A stretch of DNA of 64,000 nt from Aggregatibacter kilianii (GCF_003130255.1 NZ_NRCN01000001.1:1296501-1360500), one strand, 5' to 3'. Numbered from the stretch's first letter, positions 36,528-46,465 are shown. Numbers and translations: made by a program. Notes: a model not told the origin generated them from the sequence alone.

Positions 36528-36938
36528 ATGCAACGCATTTGCAAAACGTTATTTTTTATGACCGCACTTTTGCCTTTTGGTGTGATGGCAAAAGTCAGTG
36601 TGACGAATCCAACCATTATTGCGACCCAGCAGGCGGGTGAACCGAGCGCGATTTTTATGGAGCTTCATAACAGCGACAACCAAGCGGTTAATCTTGCGAT
36701 GGTGCATAGTAGCCAGCCGGCGAATTTGGTATTGCACGGCACGCAAAACGGCAAAATGATCACAACCACCGGCATTGAAATTCCCGCCAAAGGTAAGGTG
36801 CAATTAAAACCGGGCGGTTTGCATATTATGGTGTTTGACTCCGCCAAGGCGTTGCGCGCAGGGGAACGTTTTCCGTTGACATTGATGTTTGATAACGGCG
36901 AAAAAGTAGCGGTTGACGCGGCGATTGTTGGTCATTAG
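36528..36938 (+). CDS. Periplasmic copper chaperone PCu(A)C
   Basis: PCu(A)C-domain protein, 136 aa with a signal peptide ending at about VMA (residue 21). Such proteins deliver Cu(I) to cytochrome oxidase or other cuproenzymes. Copper ligands fit H-x(n)-M...H-x-M: LVLHGTQNGKM and GGLHIMVF. It stands alone; no SCO1 or oxidase gene is near. RBS AAAGGAG lies before ATG 36528. A widely spaced inverted USS pair follows. Confidence 0.88.
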   Translation: MQRICKTLFFMTALLPFGVMAKVSVTNPTIIATQQAGEPSAIFMELHNSDNQAVNLAMVHSSQPANLVLHGTQNGKMITTTGIEIPAKGKVQLKPGGLHIMVFDSAKALRAGERFPLTLMFDNGEKVAVDAAIVGH

Positions 36939-36942
36939 TTAT

Positions 36943-36996
36943 AAAAGTGCGGTGTTTTTTTTAGGTGTTTTTTATCGCAGAAATCCACCGCACTTT
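36943..36996. terminator. Widely spaced inverted USS pair (PCuAC / kdkA)
   Basis: AAAAGTGCGGTG and CACCGCACTTT face each other over a 31-base loop containing T-runs. It separates two convergent genes; terminator activity is plausible but the loop is long. Confidence 0.55.
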
Positions 36997-37002
36997 CATT
37001 TA

Positions 37003-37728
37003 TCAGCTTGCATAACCTTCCATCAAGTGCTGCCAATGCTGCCCGTCAAATTGAATGTGCATACGTTCCACTTCTTTGTTAAAGGAACGCTGTAATCGTT
37101 GCAAATTGCTTTCCTTCCAAAAACTTCCCGATTTTTCACCGCACTTATCAAAATCAATGAGCCAAAATTTTGTCCCGCCTTCCAGTTGTTGGCACAAAAT
37201 GTTGTGTGCGTTGAGATCGGTGTGGCAAATTTGTAAATCGTGTAATTGACGGATTAATCCGCCGATTTGTCGCCATTGGTCGGCGGTAAGACGTTGTGTC
37301 TGCAAAAGTGCGGTCAGATCTTGGGCATTTTCGATTTTTTCGCTCAGCAAATCTGCTTGATAACAGAATCCCAAGTTGCCTTTGCGAACCCGAGCCCCAA
37401 TGGGTTTTGGTACCGGTAGGCCGGCCTGATGTAATTGATTTAACAGATTAAATTCGGAAATGCTACGGGTGCTTTTTAGCTGCTGAAAACGGTAACGATC
37501 TTTGTTGAACTTGCCCCATAAGCCACCACGGTAATAATGACGCAGAGCGGTGTTTACACCGAAGAGATCCGCCGTTTGTAAAAACCATGTGGTGCCGCGC
37601 CCTTGCGCCGATCCTAAAATGCGGTTTTGTCGGCGCCAAAAATCGGCGTTAAAAAAGTCTTCCTGATGGGGTTCCGGGTGTTCAAAATTAAAGAGAAAAA
37701 AGTCGTTTTTAAGTTGATATTCAAGCAT
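37003..37728 (-). CDS. kdkA: 3-deoxy-D-manno-octulosonic acid kinase
   Basis: KdkA phosphorylates O-4 of the single Kdo in Haemophilus-type lipooligosaccharide. The start MLEYQLKNDFF at 37728 gives 241 aa, the length I recall for H. influenzae KdkA. It has RHYYRGGLWGKFNKDRY, the catalytic HTDLNAHNILC and metal-binding LIDFDKCGEKSG of protein-kinase-like folds. A USS (37306) encodes DLTAL. It is divergent from opsX, with 86 bases between starts. Confidence 0.95.
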   Translation of the reverse strand: MLEYQLKNDFFLFNFEHPEPHQEDFFNADFWRRQNRILGSAQGRGTTWFLQTADLFGVNTALRHYYRGGLWGKFNKDRYRFQQLKSTRSISEFNLLNQLHQAGLPVPKPIGARVRKGNLGFCYQADLLSEKIENAQDLTALLQTQRLTADQWRQIGGLIRQLHDLQICHTDLNAHNILCQQLEGGTKFWLIDFDKCGEKSGSFWKESNLQRLQRSFNKEVERMHIQFDGQHWQHLMEGYAS

Positions 37729-37814
37729 TTTGCGACCTTGAAAATGAGATAGCGGATGGGCGCATTCTACTTTAAAATAACGCAATTCCCAAATTCAACA
37801 TCAACGAGAGATCT

Positions 37815-38861
37815 ATGCCGCTTTTCACCCAACCTCCGCAATCCCTTTGTATTTTACGTTTGTCCGCCATTGGCGATGTTTGCCACGCGTTGGCGGCGGT
37901 GCAACAGATTCAGCGTTATTGGCCAAGCACCCAAATAACATGGGTTATCGGAAAGACGGAGGCGCAGTTGTTTCGTCATGTGTCGGGGGTGGAGTTTGTG
38001 GTGTATGACAAAAAAAGCGGCTGGCGTGGGTTGTGTCAGTTGTGGCGACAGTTGAAAGATCGTCGATTTGATGCGTTATTAAATATGCAAACGGCATTTC
38101 GTGCGTCAATTTTATCCCTGGGTATTAAGGCGAAATATCGTATCGGTTTCGGTAAACAGCGGGCGCGCGAAGGGCAGTGGTTGTTTACACATCGCAAGAT
38201 TCAAGACCCGAGCAATCCTCATGTGTTAGACGGCTTTATGGCGTTTGTGGACTATTTGGGTGTGCCTTGCACGGAACCGCAATGGGATTTACCGGTAGCG
38301 GAGGATGATTTGATCACGGCGCGCCAATATATTGATCCAACCCGTAAGAATTTGCTGATTTCCCCTTGTTCCAGTAAGCCCGAAAAAGACTGGTTAGTGG
38401 AACGTTATGCGGAAGTAGCCAATATTGCCCACCAACATAATGTCAACGTGATTTTGTGCAGCTCACCCGCGCCGCGTGAACTGGCGATGATTGAGCAAAT
38501 TCAGGGGTTGTGTGACTTTGCTCCAACCAATGCCGCAGGCAAGTTAACGCTTCCACAGCTTACGGCATTAATCCGGCAGGTGGATTTGGTGCTTTCACCG
38601 GATTCCGGCCCTGCACATATTGCAACGACGCAAGGCACGCCGGTTATCGGTTTATATGCTTACCACAACCCGTTGCGTACCGGTCCTTATCGGAATCTTG
38701 CCAATGTGGTGTCGGTGTATGAAAAAAATGTGCAAAAAGAATTTGGCAAACCGTCTGCGCAGTTGCCTTGGGCAACGAAGTTAAAGGGAAAACATTTGAT
38801 GGCGCAAATTGAGGTGGCGCAGGTGGTGGAACAGATGAAGGCGTTGAATCTGTTTTCTTAA
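37815..38861 (+). CDS. opsX: LOS heptosyltransferase OpsX
   Basis: Family 9 glycosyltransferase that adds the first heptose to phosphorylated Kdo in the LOS inner core, at the cytoplasmic face. The 348 aa closely follow H. influenzae OpsX: LCILRLSAIGDVCHALAAV, LNMQTAFRASILSLGIKAK, LLISPCSSKPEKDW and the donor-binding DLVLSPDSGPAHIATTQGTPVIGLY. The adjoining kdkA makes the phosphorylated Kdo that OpsX uses, so the divergent pair forms one pathway. Confidence 0.94.
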   Translation: MPLFTQPPQSLCILRLSAIGDVCHALAAVQQIQRYWPSTQITWVIGKTEAQLFRHVSGVEFVVYDKKSGWRGLCQLWRQLKDRRFDALLNMQTAFRASILSLGIKAKYRIGFGKQRAREGQWLFTHRKIQDPSNPHVLDGFMAFVDYLGVPCTEPQWDLPVAEDDLITARQYIDPTRKNLLISPCSSKPEKDWLVERYAEVANIAHQHNVNVILCSSPAPRELAMIEQIQGLCDFAPTNAAGKLTLPQLTALIRQVDLVLSPDSGPAHIATTQGTPVIGLYAYHNPLRTGPYRNLANVVSVYEKNVQKEFGKPSAQLPWATKLKGKHLMAQIEVAQVVEQMKALNLFS

Positions 38862-38910
38862 ATCTTCCGGAAAAGTGCGGTGGGTTTTGGCGGTATTTTT
38901 TCCAAAAAAA

Positions 38911-38933
38911 ATCGGCATCAGGAAGATGCCGAT
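38911..38933. terminator. Bidirectional terminator (opsX / AhpD-like gene)
   Basis: ATCGGCATC and GATGCCGAT form a 9-bp perfect stem, with AAAAAAA before and TTATGTTTTCT after, between convergent genes. Confidence 0.85.
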
Positions 38934-38966
38934 TATGTTTTCTAGTCCTAACTAAAGTTAGGCGTA

Positions 38967-39305
38967 TTATTTTTGCTCGTTATAAGCTTCTAACGCGCGA
39001 AGGGAATAAGTATAAGCTGCGCCTGCGTTTAACGCGATAGACATAGCTAATGCGGCAGCCACTTCTTCTTCAGTTGCACCGGCTTTTACCGCATCTGCAG
39101 CGTGCACGCCGATACAGCTTTCACAACGGGTAGTAACAGCCACAGCAAGCGCGATTAATTCACGGGTTTTGGCATCTAACACATTGCCTTCTGCAGCGGC
39201 CGCGCCTAGTGCGCCGTAAGCTTGTAACATTTTCGGATATTTTTTACCCAATTCGCCGAAAGATTTTTTTACGTGGGCAACATCATTTTTCCAATCTGCA
39301 AACAT
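38967..39305 (-). CDS. Carboxymuconolactone decarboxylase/AhpD-like protein
   Basis: Small helical protein (112 aa) of the CMD family. The AhpD-type redox motif CxxC is present in TRCESCIGVHAADAVKAGA, so alkylhydroperoxidase-like thiol chemistry is likely. ATG 39305 has RBS AAGGAG and gives the normal size. It is divergent from an AraC regulator, followed by an ABC exporter; from memory the same trio occurs in H. influenzae (HI1051-HI1053). Confidence 0.88.
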   Translation of the reverse strand: MFADWKNDVAHVKKSFGELGKKYPKMLQAYGALGAAAAEGNVLDAKTRELIALAVAVTTRCESCIGVHAADAVKAGATEEEVAAALAMSIALNAGAAYTYSLRALEAYNEQK

Positions 39306-39418
39306 GATTTTTCTCCTTAATAAGTTGGGGGATAGGTTTAAATTTCGAGACAAATTATAAACAAATTCTTGTATCATACTTGCCAATTCGTCTTAACTTT
39401 TATGCATAAAATCTCATT

Positions 39419-40327
39419 ATGGACTGTTTAGATAAACTCATTCAGCTGGCGCAGGTAAGCGGTGAAGTGAACATTCGCTGCCTGTTTCAAGGGCAGTGGC
39501 AAATTCAACCGAATATCACCGAAAACCAATATGTGGGCGCATTTCACTTGATTGAACAAGGAGAATGCTGGCTCACGTTAGGTGAACGACAAATTCATTT
39601 GCAGGCGGGCGATATATTTTTTCTTCCGCAAAATCGACCGCACTTAATCGCCGGGCAGGCCCAAAACTTGTCGGAAAATAATGTACCGCAACAACAAGAC
39701 AACGCTTCTACGTTGTTTAAAGTGTATAGCATCGGACAGAATTCGGCAGATTTGAAAATGTTCTGCGGTTTGTTTTATTACAGCAAACCTTCCTTGCTAA
39801 TTGATGCCTTGCCGGAATATTTGCATTTGTCGCTTAACGGCACGCCTGTGCAATCGGTCGTTCAATTAATGCAACAGGAAGCCGATAACCATCAACAGGG
39901 AGCAAAATCGCTGATTGATGCTTTGGTTACTGTGTTGTTTATTTATATTTTACGCCATGGATTGCAGGAAAATTTACTTCATTGCGGATTATTGGCGGCT
40001 TTTCAAGATAAGCGCTTGGGCAAGGTGCTACAACAGTTATTTAATGCGCCGCAGCAAGCGTGGAATATGGACGCATTGGCAGAACTGGCAGCGATGTCGC
40101 GGGCGAATTTTATGCGGGTATTTCAACAAAAAATCGGCATGGCGCCGGGCAAATTTTTAACCCAGTTACGCTTGCAAGAAGCCGCGTTATTATTAAATAA
40201 AACACAAAAAAGCGTGTTGTCGGTGGCGTTGGATGTCGGCTATCAATCAGAGGCGCATTTCAGCAAAGCCTTTAAAGCACTATACGGCGTTAGTCCAAGC
40301 CAATATCGAAAAGCCGAACAGGTTTAG
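39419..40327 (+). CDS. AraC-family transcription regulator with cupin sensor
   Basis: Regulator of 302 aa: N-terminal cupin_6-type effector domain (GECWLTLGERQIHLQAGDIFFLP) and a C-terminal double helix-turn-helix with LAAMSRANFMRVFQQKIGMA and VALDVGYQSEAHFSKAF-KALYG. It lies 113 bases from the divergent AhpD-like gene, the likely target; related regulators sense oxidants or quinones. A USS falls at 39638. A regulator of the downstream exporter is also possible. Confidence 0.9.
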   Translation: MDCLDKLIQLAQVSGEVNIRCLFQGQWQIQPNITENQYVGAFHLIEQGECWLTLGERQIHLQAGDIFFLPQNRPHLIAGQAQNLSENNVPQQQDNASTLFKVYSIGQNSADLKMFCGLFYYSKPSLLIDALPEYLHLSLNGTPVQSVVQLMQQEADNHQQGAKSLIDALVTVLFIYILRHGLQENLLHCGLLAAFQDKRLGKVLQQLFNAPQQAWNMDALAELAAMSRANFMRVFQQKIGMAPGKFLTQLRLQEAALLLNKTQKSVLSVALDVGYQSEAHFSKAFKALYGVSPSQYRKAEQV

Positions 40328-40347
40328 GCGATGTTGAGGTTTTACGC

Positions 40348-40393
40348 TATAATGCGTCCATTTAGGGCAACAGCTAAGTTGCCTTTTGTTTTT
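40348..40393 (+). promoter_or_regulatory. Promoter -10 and 5' hairpin of the ABC exporter gene
   Basis: A perfect TATAAT (40348-40353) without a clear -35 is followed by GGCAAC/GTTGCC (40366-40383) and TTTTGTTTTT. The hairpin would be at the very start of the transcript, or would terminate read-through from the AraC gene. It ends just before the RBS AAGGAAA. Confidence 0.6.
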
Positions 40394-40406
40394 AAGGAAA
40401 GACGTG

Positions 40407-42251
40407 ATGTTAAATAAAATTTTTAGTTGGTTTGAGAATCGCTTGAACCCCTATCCCGATCAATCGCCGAAAACGCCGGAAAACGGTTTGTTCCGCTTTA
40501 TTTGGTCGAGCATCGAGGGCATGAAAGGTTGGATTTTGCTGTTAGCGGTACTGACGATTGGCAACGGCGTGATGGAAGCTATGTTGTTCCAATTTATGGG
40601 CTTGTTGGTGGATTGGTTGGGAGCTTATACACCGACAACCTTATGGCAGGAAAAAGGACATTTACTCATGGGAATGGGGGGCTTGTTAGTCTTCAGCATT
40701 ATTTGGTTGTTTTTAGCCTCCTCCGTGCGTCTGCAAACCTTACAAGGTGTGTTCCCAATGCGCCTGCGTTGGAATTTCCATCGTCTGATGTTGGGGCAAA
40801 GTTTAAGTTTTTACCAAGACGAATTTGCCGGACGGGTGTCTGCCAAAGTCATGCAGACAGCTTTAGCGGTGCGCGATACGGTACTGACGATCGCCGATAT
40901 GTTGGTTTATGTGGTGGTGTATTTTGTGACGTCAGGCTTAGTGTTGGCATCATTGGATAGTTGGTTCCTCGTGCCTTTCTTCGTTTGGATTGTGCTGTTT
41001 ATCACCATTTTGCGTTTGTTAATTCCCCGTCTTTCCAAAACGGCTCAGCGTCAGGCAGATGCCCGTTCATTAATGACGGGGCGAATCACCGATGCCTATT
41101 CCAATATTGCCACCGTAAAATTGTTTTCTCATGGTGCTCGTGAAGCAGGTTACGCCAAACGTTCCATGGAAGAATTTATGGTCACGGTACACGCCCAAAT
41201 GCGTTTGGCAACCTCGCTAGACAGCTTAACCTACATCAATAATGTCGTGCTGATTTTAAGTACGGCGATCATCGGTGTTCTGCTATGGCAACAAGGGCTG
41301 GTCGGTGTCGGTGCTATTGCCACGTCCACCGCAATGGCGTTGCGTGTTCATGGCTTATCGCGCTGGATTATGTGGGAATCGGCACGCTTGTTTGAAAATA
41401 TCGGTACGGTAAATGACGGTATGAATACGCTGACCAAGCCACAGACCATTTTGGATAAACCCAATTGCCCACCGTTAAATGTCACGCGTGGAGAGATTAA
41501 ATTTAACGACCTAAGTTTTGCCTATGATCCGGCAAAACCTTTGTTGAGCCATTTCAATTTAACCATTAAACCGGGTGAAAAAGTGGGGTTGATTGGGCGT
41601 TCCGGTGCGGGTAAATCCACGATTGTGAATTTGCTTTTACGCTTTTATGAAGCGCAGCAAGGCACTATCACCATTGACGGGCAAAATATCATGGACGTGC
41701 AACAGGAAAGCCTGCGCAGTCAAATCGGCTTGGTGACGCAAGATACGTCGTTATTGCACCGTTCCGTGCGTGATAACATCGTGTACGGCAGACCAAGTGC
41801 CACCGAGCAGGAAATGTTTGATGCTGCTGAACGTGCCGAAGCGGCGGATTTTATTCCGTTTTTAAGCGATGCGCAGGGACGCAAAGGGTATGATGCACAC
41901 GTTGGTGAACGTGGCGTGAAACTCTCCGGCGGACAACGCCAACGTATCGCCATCGCCCGCGTGATGTTAAAAGATGCGCCGATTTTGTTATTGGACGAAG
42001 CCACCAGTGCGTTGGATTCCGAAGTGGAAGCGGCGATTCAAGAAAGTTTGGATAAAATGATGGAAAACAAAACCGTTATCGCCATCGCTCATCGTTTATC
42101 CACGATTGCCGCGATGGATCGTCTGATTGTGTTGGATCACGGACAAATCGTGGAGCAAGGCACGCATGCCGAATTACTCGCACAAAATGGTCTCTATGCC
42201 AAATTATGGCAACACCAAAGCGGTGGTTTCTTAAGCGGGAATGTGGATTAA
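40407..42251 (+). CDS. ABC exporter, fused permease-ATPase
   Basis: Half-size ABC exporter (614 aa) of the MsbA/multidrug type that works as a dimer. Six helices lie in residues 30-320; the ATPase has Walker A GRSGAGKSTIVNLLL, signature LSGGQRQRIAIAR, Walker B ILLLDEATSALD and IAHRLSTI. ATG 40407 has RBS AAGGAAA; an upstream frame to 40386 lacks one. Similar in length to the H. influenzae HI1051 protein as I recall it. Substrate unknown. Confidence 0.9.
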   Translation: MLNKIFSWFENRLNPYPDQSPKTPENGLFRFIWSSIEGMKGWILLLAVLTIGNGVMEAMLFQFMGLLVDWLGAYTPTTLWQEKGHLLMGMGGLLVFSIIWLFLASSVRLQTLQGVFPMRLRWNFHRLMLGQSLSFYQDEFAGRVSAKVMQTALAVRDTVLTIADMLVYVVVYFVTSGLVLASLDSWFLVPFFVWIVLFITILRLLIPRLSKTAQRQADARSLMTGRITDAYSNIATVKLFSHGAREAGYAKRSMEEFMVTVHAQMRLATSLDSLTYINNVVLILSTAIIGVLLWQQGLVGVGAIATSTAMALRVHGLSRWIMWESARLFENIGTVNDGMNTLTKPQTILDKPNCPPLNVTRGEIKFNDLSFAYDPAKPLLSHFNLTIKPGEKVGLIGRSGAGKSTIVNLLLRFYEAQQGTITIDGQNIMDVQQESLRSQIGLVTQDTSLLHRSVRDNIVYGRPSATEQEMFDAAERAEAADFIPFLSDAQGRKGYDAHVGERGVKLSGGQRQRIAIARVMLKDAPILLLDEATSALDSEVEAAIQESLDKMMENKTVIAIAHRLSTIAAMDRLIVLDHGQIVEQGTHAELLAQNGLYAKLWQHQSGGFLSGNVD

Positions 42252-42257
42252 AAAAAA

Positions 42258-42293
42258 GACCGCACTTTGATTTGAAAACCATAAAGTGCGGTC
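42258..42293. terminator. Inverted-USS terminator after the ABC exporter
   Basis: GACCGCACTTT and AAAGTGCGGTC with AAAAAAA before and TTTTT after, 6 bases past the stop codon. Confidence 0.85.
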
Positions 42294-42312
42294 GTTTTTA
42301 GCAATGTTTTTT

Positions 42313-42338
42313 AAGGGCGTATAATCACATACGCCCTT
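42313..42338. terminator. Bidirectional terminator (ABC exporter / yggL)
   Basis: AAGGGCGTAT and ATACGCCCTT form a perfect 10-bp stem with T-runs on both flanks; a second terminator 20 bases after the USS hairpin. Confidence 0.9.
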
Positions 42339-42369
42339 TTTTTACAACATATTGAAAAGCATCTTTGAA

Positions 42370-42711
42370 TTATGCGCCGGCCGGGTATTCCCACCAAATA
42401 TCAAATAATTCGCTGATTTCAATTTGTTGCAAGCCATTTTGGCTTAACCAATTTTTCACCAATTCTTGATGGTTGGCATCACATTTGCCGATTTTTTCTA
42501 AGCAAACCAAGCCTTCCCAGTGTAAATAGCCGCTGCCTTCGTAGGCCAATCCGTTAGGTTTAATAACTTCGGCGATGAAGCGGTCAACGGTATTGTCGAT
42601 TTGTTCAACGGACGTGCCTTCGGCGAATTGCCATTTCACTAAAAAGCCTAATTCTTGGAATTCGGCAAGGTGCATTTTTTTGCGTTGTCTTTGGTTACGT
42701 TTGATAGCCAT
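42370..42711 (-). CDS. yggL: YggL family protein (DUF469)
   Basis: 113-aa conserved cytoplasmic protein reported in E. coli to bind the 50S subunit. Motifs: RQRKKMHLAEFQELGF, VDRFIAEVIKPNGLAYEG and the C-terminal ELFDIWW. It follows trmB by 16 bases, as in E. coli. Confidence 0.93.
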   Translation of the reverse strand: MAIKRNQRQRKKMHLAEFQELGFLVKWQFAEGTSVEQIDNTVDRFIAEVIKPNGLAYEGSGYLHWEGLVCLEKIGKCDANHQELVKNWLSQNGLQQIEISELFDIWWEYPAGA

Positions 42712-42727
42712 GATGAGTTTCCTTTTG

Positions 42728-43495
42728 TTAAGGTTTGATGAAATATAAATCCCACACGCCGTGTCCTAGGCGATGACCGCGTTGTTCAAACTTGGTTAAC
42801 GGACGAAAATCAGGACGTGGAATATAGTCGTTGTTGGCAGACGTGTTACGCAACTGCGGATATTGCTGTAACACTTCCAACATATGTTCGGCGTAATCTT
42901 GCCAATCGGTCGCCATGTGAATGAAGGCTCCCGCGTGTAATTTGTTCAATAGACTGTCAATAAAGTGCGGCTGCACAATACGACGTTTGTGATGTCTGGC
43001 TTTGTGCCACGGATCCGGAAAGAATAGTTGCAAACCGCCAAGGCTTTGGTCGGCAATGCTGTCACGTAGAATTTCGGTGGCATCGTGACAAATCACGCGC
43101 AGGTTCGTCACGCCTTTTTCCACCGCGTAAGCAATACAGGCACCGACGCCCGGCGTATGTACTTCAATACCTAGGTAATTTTTGTCGGGATTTTGTGCCG
43201 CCATCTCCACAAGGGAACTGCCCATACCGAAGCCGATTTCCAAAATAACGGGATTATCGTTTCCATAAATACTTTTGAAATCAAACGGGTGTGGTTGATA
43301 ATCCAAACCTAATGTTGCCCAGTTTTGGTTCATAGCGTTTTTTTGATAATCGCTTAAACGACCTGTGCGTAGCACAAAACTGCGTACTTTTCTTTTATAA
43401 CGACCATCGGCGGTAAATTCGGCAGATTCGACGGTTTTACGTTTTTGATCGGCAAAGGTCGTTGGAATCTGTTCTTGAGATTGTTTTTCTAACAT
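42728..43495 (-). CDS. trmB: tRNA (guanine-46 N7) methyltransferase
   Basis: Methylates G46 in the variable loop of tRNAs. The 255 aa contain [16 protein letters not shown] motif [15 protein letters not shown], the characteristic [14 protein letters not shown] and the C-terminal [23 protein letters not shown] block. It is divergent from mutY with 210 bases between starts, the gap holding a USS near 43676. Confidence 0.96.
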   Translation of the reverse strand: MLEKQSQEQIPTTFADQKRKTVESAEFTADGRYKRKVRSFVLRTGRLSDYQKNAMNQNWATLGLDYQPHPFDFKSIYGNDNPVILEIGFGMGSSLVEMAAQNPDKNYLGIEVHTPGVGACIAYAVEKGVTNLRVICHDATEILRDSIADQSLGGLQLFFPDPWHKARHHKRRIVQPHFIDSLLNKLHAGAFIHMATDWQDYAEHMLEVLQQYPQLRNTSANNDYIPRPDFRPLTKFEQRGHRLGHGVWDLYFIKP

Positions 43496-43705
43496 GAAAT
43501 TTTGTGATTTATGGGATAACGGAAAATAGAATGTACTTAAAAGTAGCGGCTGATTATAGGCTGTTTCCGTACCCTTGGCAATTTTGCCGGCAAGGAATCA
43601 ACAAGCTGATGGCTTTGTGTTAAACTTTGGCGATTTTGATTTGGCGGGATTTTGGAAAAAACGTAACAAAAATCGACCGCACTTTTATTGAATTATTAGG
43701 AAGTT

Positions 43706-44845
43706 ATGCTGGCACAATCAACTCTAAATGCGCCTTTTGCGCAGGCTGTACTGACTTGGTATGACAAGTTTGGGCGTAAGCATTTACCTTGGCAACAAAA
43801 TAAAACTTTATATGGCGTTTGGTTGTCGGAAGTTATGTTGCAGCAAACGCAAGTAGCGACGGTAATTCCTTATTTTGAGCGATTTGTGAAAACGTTCCCG
43901 AATTTGACCGCACTTGCCGATGCGCCGTTAGACGAAGTGCTGCATTTATGGACGGGCTTAGGTTATTACGCACGGGCGCGCAATTTACATAAAGCGGCAC
44001 AAGTGATGCGTGATCAATACTGTGGCAAATTTCCGACAGAATTTGAACAGGTGTTGGCTTTGCCCGGCGTGGGGCGAAGCACGGCAGGTGCAATTTTGTC
44101 TTCTTGTTTAAATGCACCTTATGCCATTTTGGACGGCAACGTGAAGCGGGTGCTGTCCCGTTATTTTGCGGTGAACGGTTGGCCGGGGGAGAAGAAAACG
44201 GAAGATCGCCTATGGCAGCTGACGGGCGAGGTAACGCCGAATGCTCAGGTGGCGGATTTTAATCAGGCAATGATGGATCTTGGCGCGATGGTGTGCACCC
44301 GTTCCAAACCGAAGTGTGGTCTTTGTCCATTGCAGTCAAATTGCCGAGCGAATGCCGAACAAAATTGGCAGGTGTATCCGGGGAAAAAACCGAAGAAAGC
44401 GTTGCCGGAGCGGGAAAGTTATTTTTTGCTATTGGAAAAAGACGGTAAAGTCGCGTTGGAACAGAGGGAAAATGCCGGTTTGTGGGGCGGGTTATATTGT
44501 TTTCCGCAATTTGCCGATAAAGAGGAATTATTGGCGTATCTGGTATCAAACGGAATTCAGCAATATCAAGAGTGGACGGCATTTCGCCATACATTCAGTC
44601 ATTTTCATTTGGATATTTATCCGATTTATGCCCGATTTGACGATCAAACAAATCCCGAGGATGTGGATCGTTCCGATTGGAAAAAAGTGGCTGAAAAGCA
44701 AAATCAATATCAATCCGCGCTATTAAGTGCGGTCAAATATTGGTATGATCCGCAAAATCCCGATCCCATCGGCCTCGCCACGCCGGTGAAGAATTTGTTA
44801 ACTCAGTATGTAAGGAATCGTTATGGCAAGAATGGTATTTTGTGA
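43706..44845 (+). CDS. mutY: A/G-specific adenine glycosylase MutY
   Basis: Removes adenine mispaired with 8-oxoguanine. In order: helix-hairpin-helix region with [13 protein letters not shown], catalytic Glu in [15 protein letters not shown], Asp in [13 protein letters not shown], the [4Fe-4S] cysteines [17 protein letters not shown] and a C-terminal NUDIX-like domain that reads 8-oxoG. 379 aa is normal for this enzyme, with a longer tail (to NGIL) that overlaps yggX by 23 bases. Confidence 0.96.
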   Translation: MLAQSTLNAPFAQAVLTWYDKFGRKHLPWQQNKTLYGVWLSEVMLQQTQVATVIPYFERFVKTFPNLTALADAPLDEVLHLWTGLGYYARARNLHKAAQVMRDQYCGKFPTEFEQVLALPGVGRSTAGAILSSCLNAPYAILDGNVKRVLSRYFAVNGWPGEKKTEDRLWQLTGEVTPNAQVADFNQAMMDLGAMVCTRSKPKCGLCPLQSNCRANAEQNWQVYPGKKPKKALPERESYFLLLEKDGKVALEQRENAGLWGGLYCFPQFADKEELLAYLVSNGIQQYQEWTAFRHTFSHFHLDIYPIYARFDDQTNPEDVDRSDWKKVAEKQNQYQSALLSAVKYWYDPQNPDPIGLATPVKNLLTQYVRNRYGKNGIL

Positions 44846-45098
44846 ACGTTTAAAACAAGAAGCGGAAGGCTTGGATTTTCAATTATATCCGGGCGAATTG
44901 GGTAAACGTATTTTCGATTCCATTAGTAAACAAGCGTGGGGCGAATGGATGAAAAAACAAACCATGTTGGTTAACGAGAAAAAATTAAACATGATGAACG
45001 TAGAGCATCGTAAATTGTTAGAGCAAGAAATGGTAAGTTTCCTGTTTGAAGGCAAAGATGTTCATATTGAAGGCTATACCCCACCTGAAGCGAAGTAA
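44823..45098 (+). CDS. yggX: Fe(2+)-trafficking protein YggX
   Basis: Small oxidative-stress protein that protects Fe-S clusters. 91 aa starting [19 protein letters not shown] with the conserved Cys7, followed by [21 protein letters not shown]. It starts inside the mutY coding region, with mltC one base after its stop; the order mutY-yggX-mltC is as in E. coli, and MutY itself is an Fe-S protein. Confidence 0.96.
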   Translation: MARMVFCERLKQEAEGLDFQLYPGELGKRIFDSISKQAWGEWMKKQTMLVNEKKLNMMNVEHRKLLEQEMVSFLFEGKDVHIEGYTPPEAK

Positions 45099-45099
45099 G

Positions 45100-46179
45100 A
45101 TGAAGAAGTATTTAATTCTGGCGTTAATTCCGTTTTTGTATGCTTGTGGTGGCGGAAGTTCTCATCACAAGGGATTAGATTATGACGAGGCCTTTTCGAA
45201 AGATACGCGCGGCTTGGATATTTTAACCGGGCAATTTGCGAATAATATTGACCGCATTTGGGGGGTAAACGAATTATTGGTAGCAAGTCGTAAAGACTAT
45301 GTGAAATATACCGATCAATATTACACCCGTAGCCATGTGAGTTTTGACGAAGGTTTGATTACCATTGAAACGCAAGCGGATTTGAATCGATTGCATAATT
45401 CTATCGTGCACACATTGTTAATGGGCTCTGATGCTAATGGAATCGATTTATTTGCTTCCGGTGATGTGCCGATTAGTAATCGTCCATTCTTGGTTGGGCA
45501 GGTCATTGATAATTTAGGCGGTTCAATTGCCAATCAATTTACGGCCAGCAATTTTGCCACTTATTTAATTCAGAATAAATTACAAACCCGCCGTTTAGCG
45601 AACGGTAATCAAGTGCAATTTGTGGTTATTCCAATGATTGCCAACCATGTGGAAGTGCGTGCACAAAAATATATTCCGATTGTACGTAAAGTGGCTCGAC
45701 GTTATGGCTTGGATGAGAGTTTGATCCTCGGGATTATGCAAACCGAATCCAGCTTTAACCCGTATGCAATTAGTTACGCTAACGCCATGGGCTTAATGCA
45801 AGTGGTACCGCATACCGCAGGACGTGATATTTTCCAAATGAAAGGGTTAAGTGGTCAGCCGAGCAAGAGTTATTTATTTGATCCGGAGAAAAATATTGAT
45901 GCCGGGGCAGCTTATTTATGGTTGTTACAAAATAAATATTTAGATGGTATCAGCAATCCGACATCAAAACGCTTTGCGATGATTTCAGCCTATAACAGTG
46001 GTGCAGGTGCCGTGTTACGGGTATTCAATGACGATAAAGATGTAGCGATTATGCAAATTAATCAACTGTATCCTGAGCAGGTTTATCGCATATTGACTAC
46101 TAGCCATCCGTCTGCGCAGGCTCGTAATTATCTGGTGAAAGTGGATAAGGCACAAAAGAGCTATCGCGTAAGACGTTAA
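45100..46179 (+). CDS. mltC: Membrane-bound lytic murein transglycosylase C
   Basis: Outer-membrane lipoprotein that cleaves peptidoglycan to 1,6-anhydro-muropeptides. ATG 45100 gives a signal ending LYAC|GGG and 359 aa, the E. coli length. The Slt-type domain (about 190-350) has the catalytic Glu in [31 protein letters not shown] and AYNSGAG. The open frame back to 45046 overlaps yggX and lacks a signal. Confidence 0.96.
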   Translation: MKKYLILALIPFLYACGGGSSHHKGLDYDEAFSKDTRGLDILTGQFANNIDRIWGVNELLVASRKDYVKYTDQYYTRSHVSFDEGLITIETQADLNRLHNSIVHTLLMGSDANGIDLFASGDVPISNRPFLVGQVIDNLGGSIANQFTASNFATYLIQNKLQTRRLANGNQVQFVVIPMIANHVEVRAQKYIPIVRKVARRYGLDESLILGIMQTESSFNPYAISYANAMGLMQVVPHTAGRDIFQMKGLSGQPSKSYLFDPEKNIDAGAAYLWLLQNKYLDGISNPTSKRFAMISAYNSGAGAVLRVFNDDKDVAIMQINQLYPEQVYRILTTSHPSAQARNYLVKVDKAQKSYRVRR

Positions 46180-46203
46180 TCCAGATCTTTCGTGAGATTA
46201 ATT

Positions 46204-46229
46204 GCCCGCTTGACGGATGTTGAGCGGGC
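46204..46229 (+). terminator. Terminator after mltC
   Basis: GCCCGCT and AGCGGGC around a 12-base loop, then TTTGTTTTTTT, 24 bases past the mltC stop. Confidence 0.88.
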
Positions 46230-46342
46230 TTTGTTTTTTTATATAGGAAATAAAAAATTCTCGATAAATGTAGCATTTATATACGTTTCGCTTGTTAAAT
46301 GTGCAAACAAGTCAATTATTTCGGATTTTTTAAAAATAGATG

Positions 46343-46371
46343 TTGACTTGAAATCGAAAAAAACGTTTAAT
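46343..46371 (+). promoter_or_regulatory. Promoter of the tRNA pair
   Basis: TTGACT (46343-46348) and TTTAAT (46366-46371) are separated by 17 bases, 18 bases before the first tRNA base. Confidence 0.7.
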
Positions 46372-46389
46372 ACGCACCACTGACGAGTT

Positions 46390-46465
46390 GCCTCGATAGC
46401 TCAGTCGGTAGAGCAGGGGATTGAAAATCCCCGTGTCGGTGGTTCGATTCCGCCTCGAGGCACCA
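46390..46465 (+). tRNA. tRNA-Phe (GAA)
   Basis: 76 nt cloverleaf: acceptor GCCTCGA/TCGAGGC, D-arm AGCTCAGTCGGTAGAGC, anticodon stem GGGGA/TCCCC with loop TTGAAAA (anticodon GAA), T-arm GGTTCGATTCC and encoded CCA. Confidence 0.97.

Noticed and set aside
46192..46383. 63-aa open frame between mltC and tRNA-Phe
   Set aside because: It overlaps the mltC terminator and the tRNA promoter, has no RBS and no recognisable sequence.
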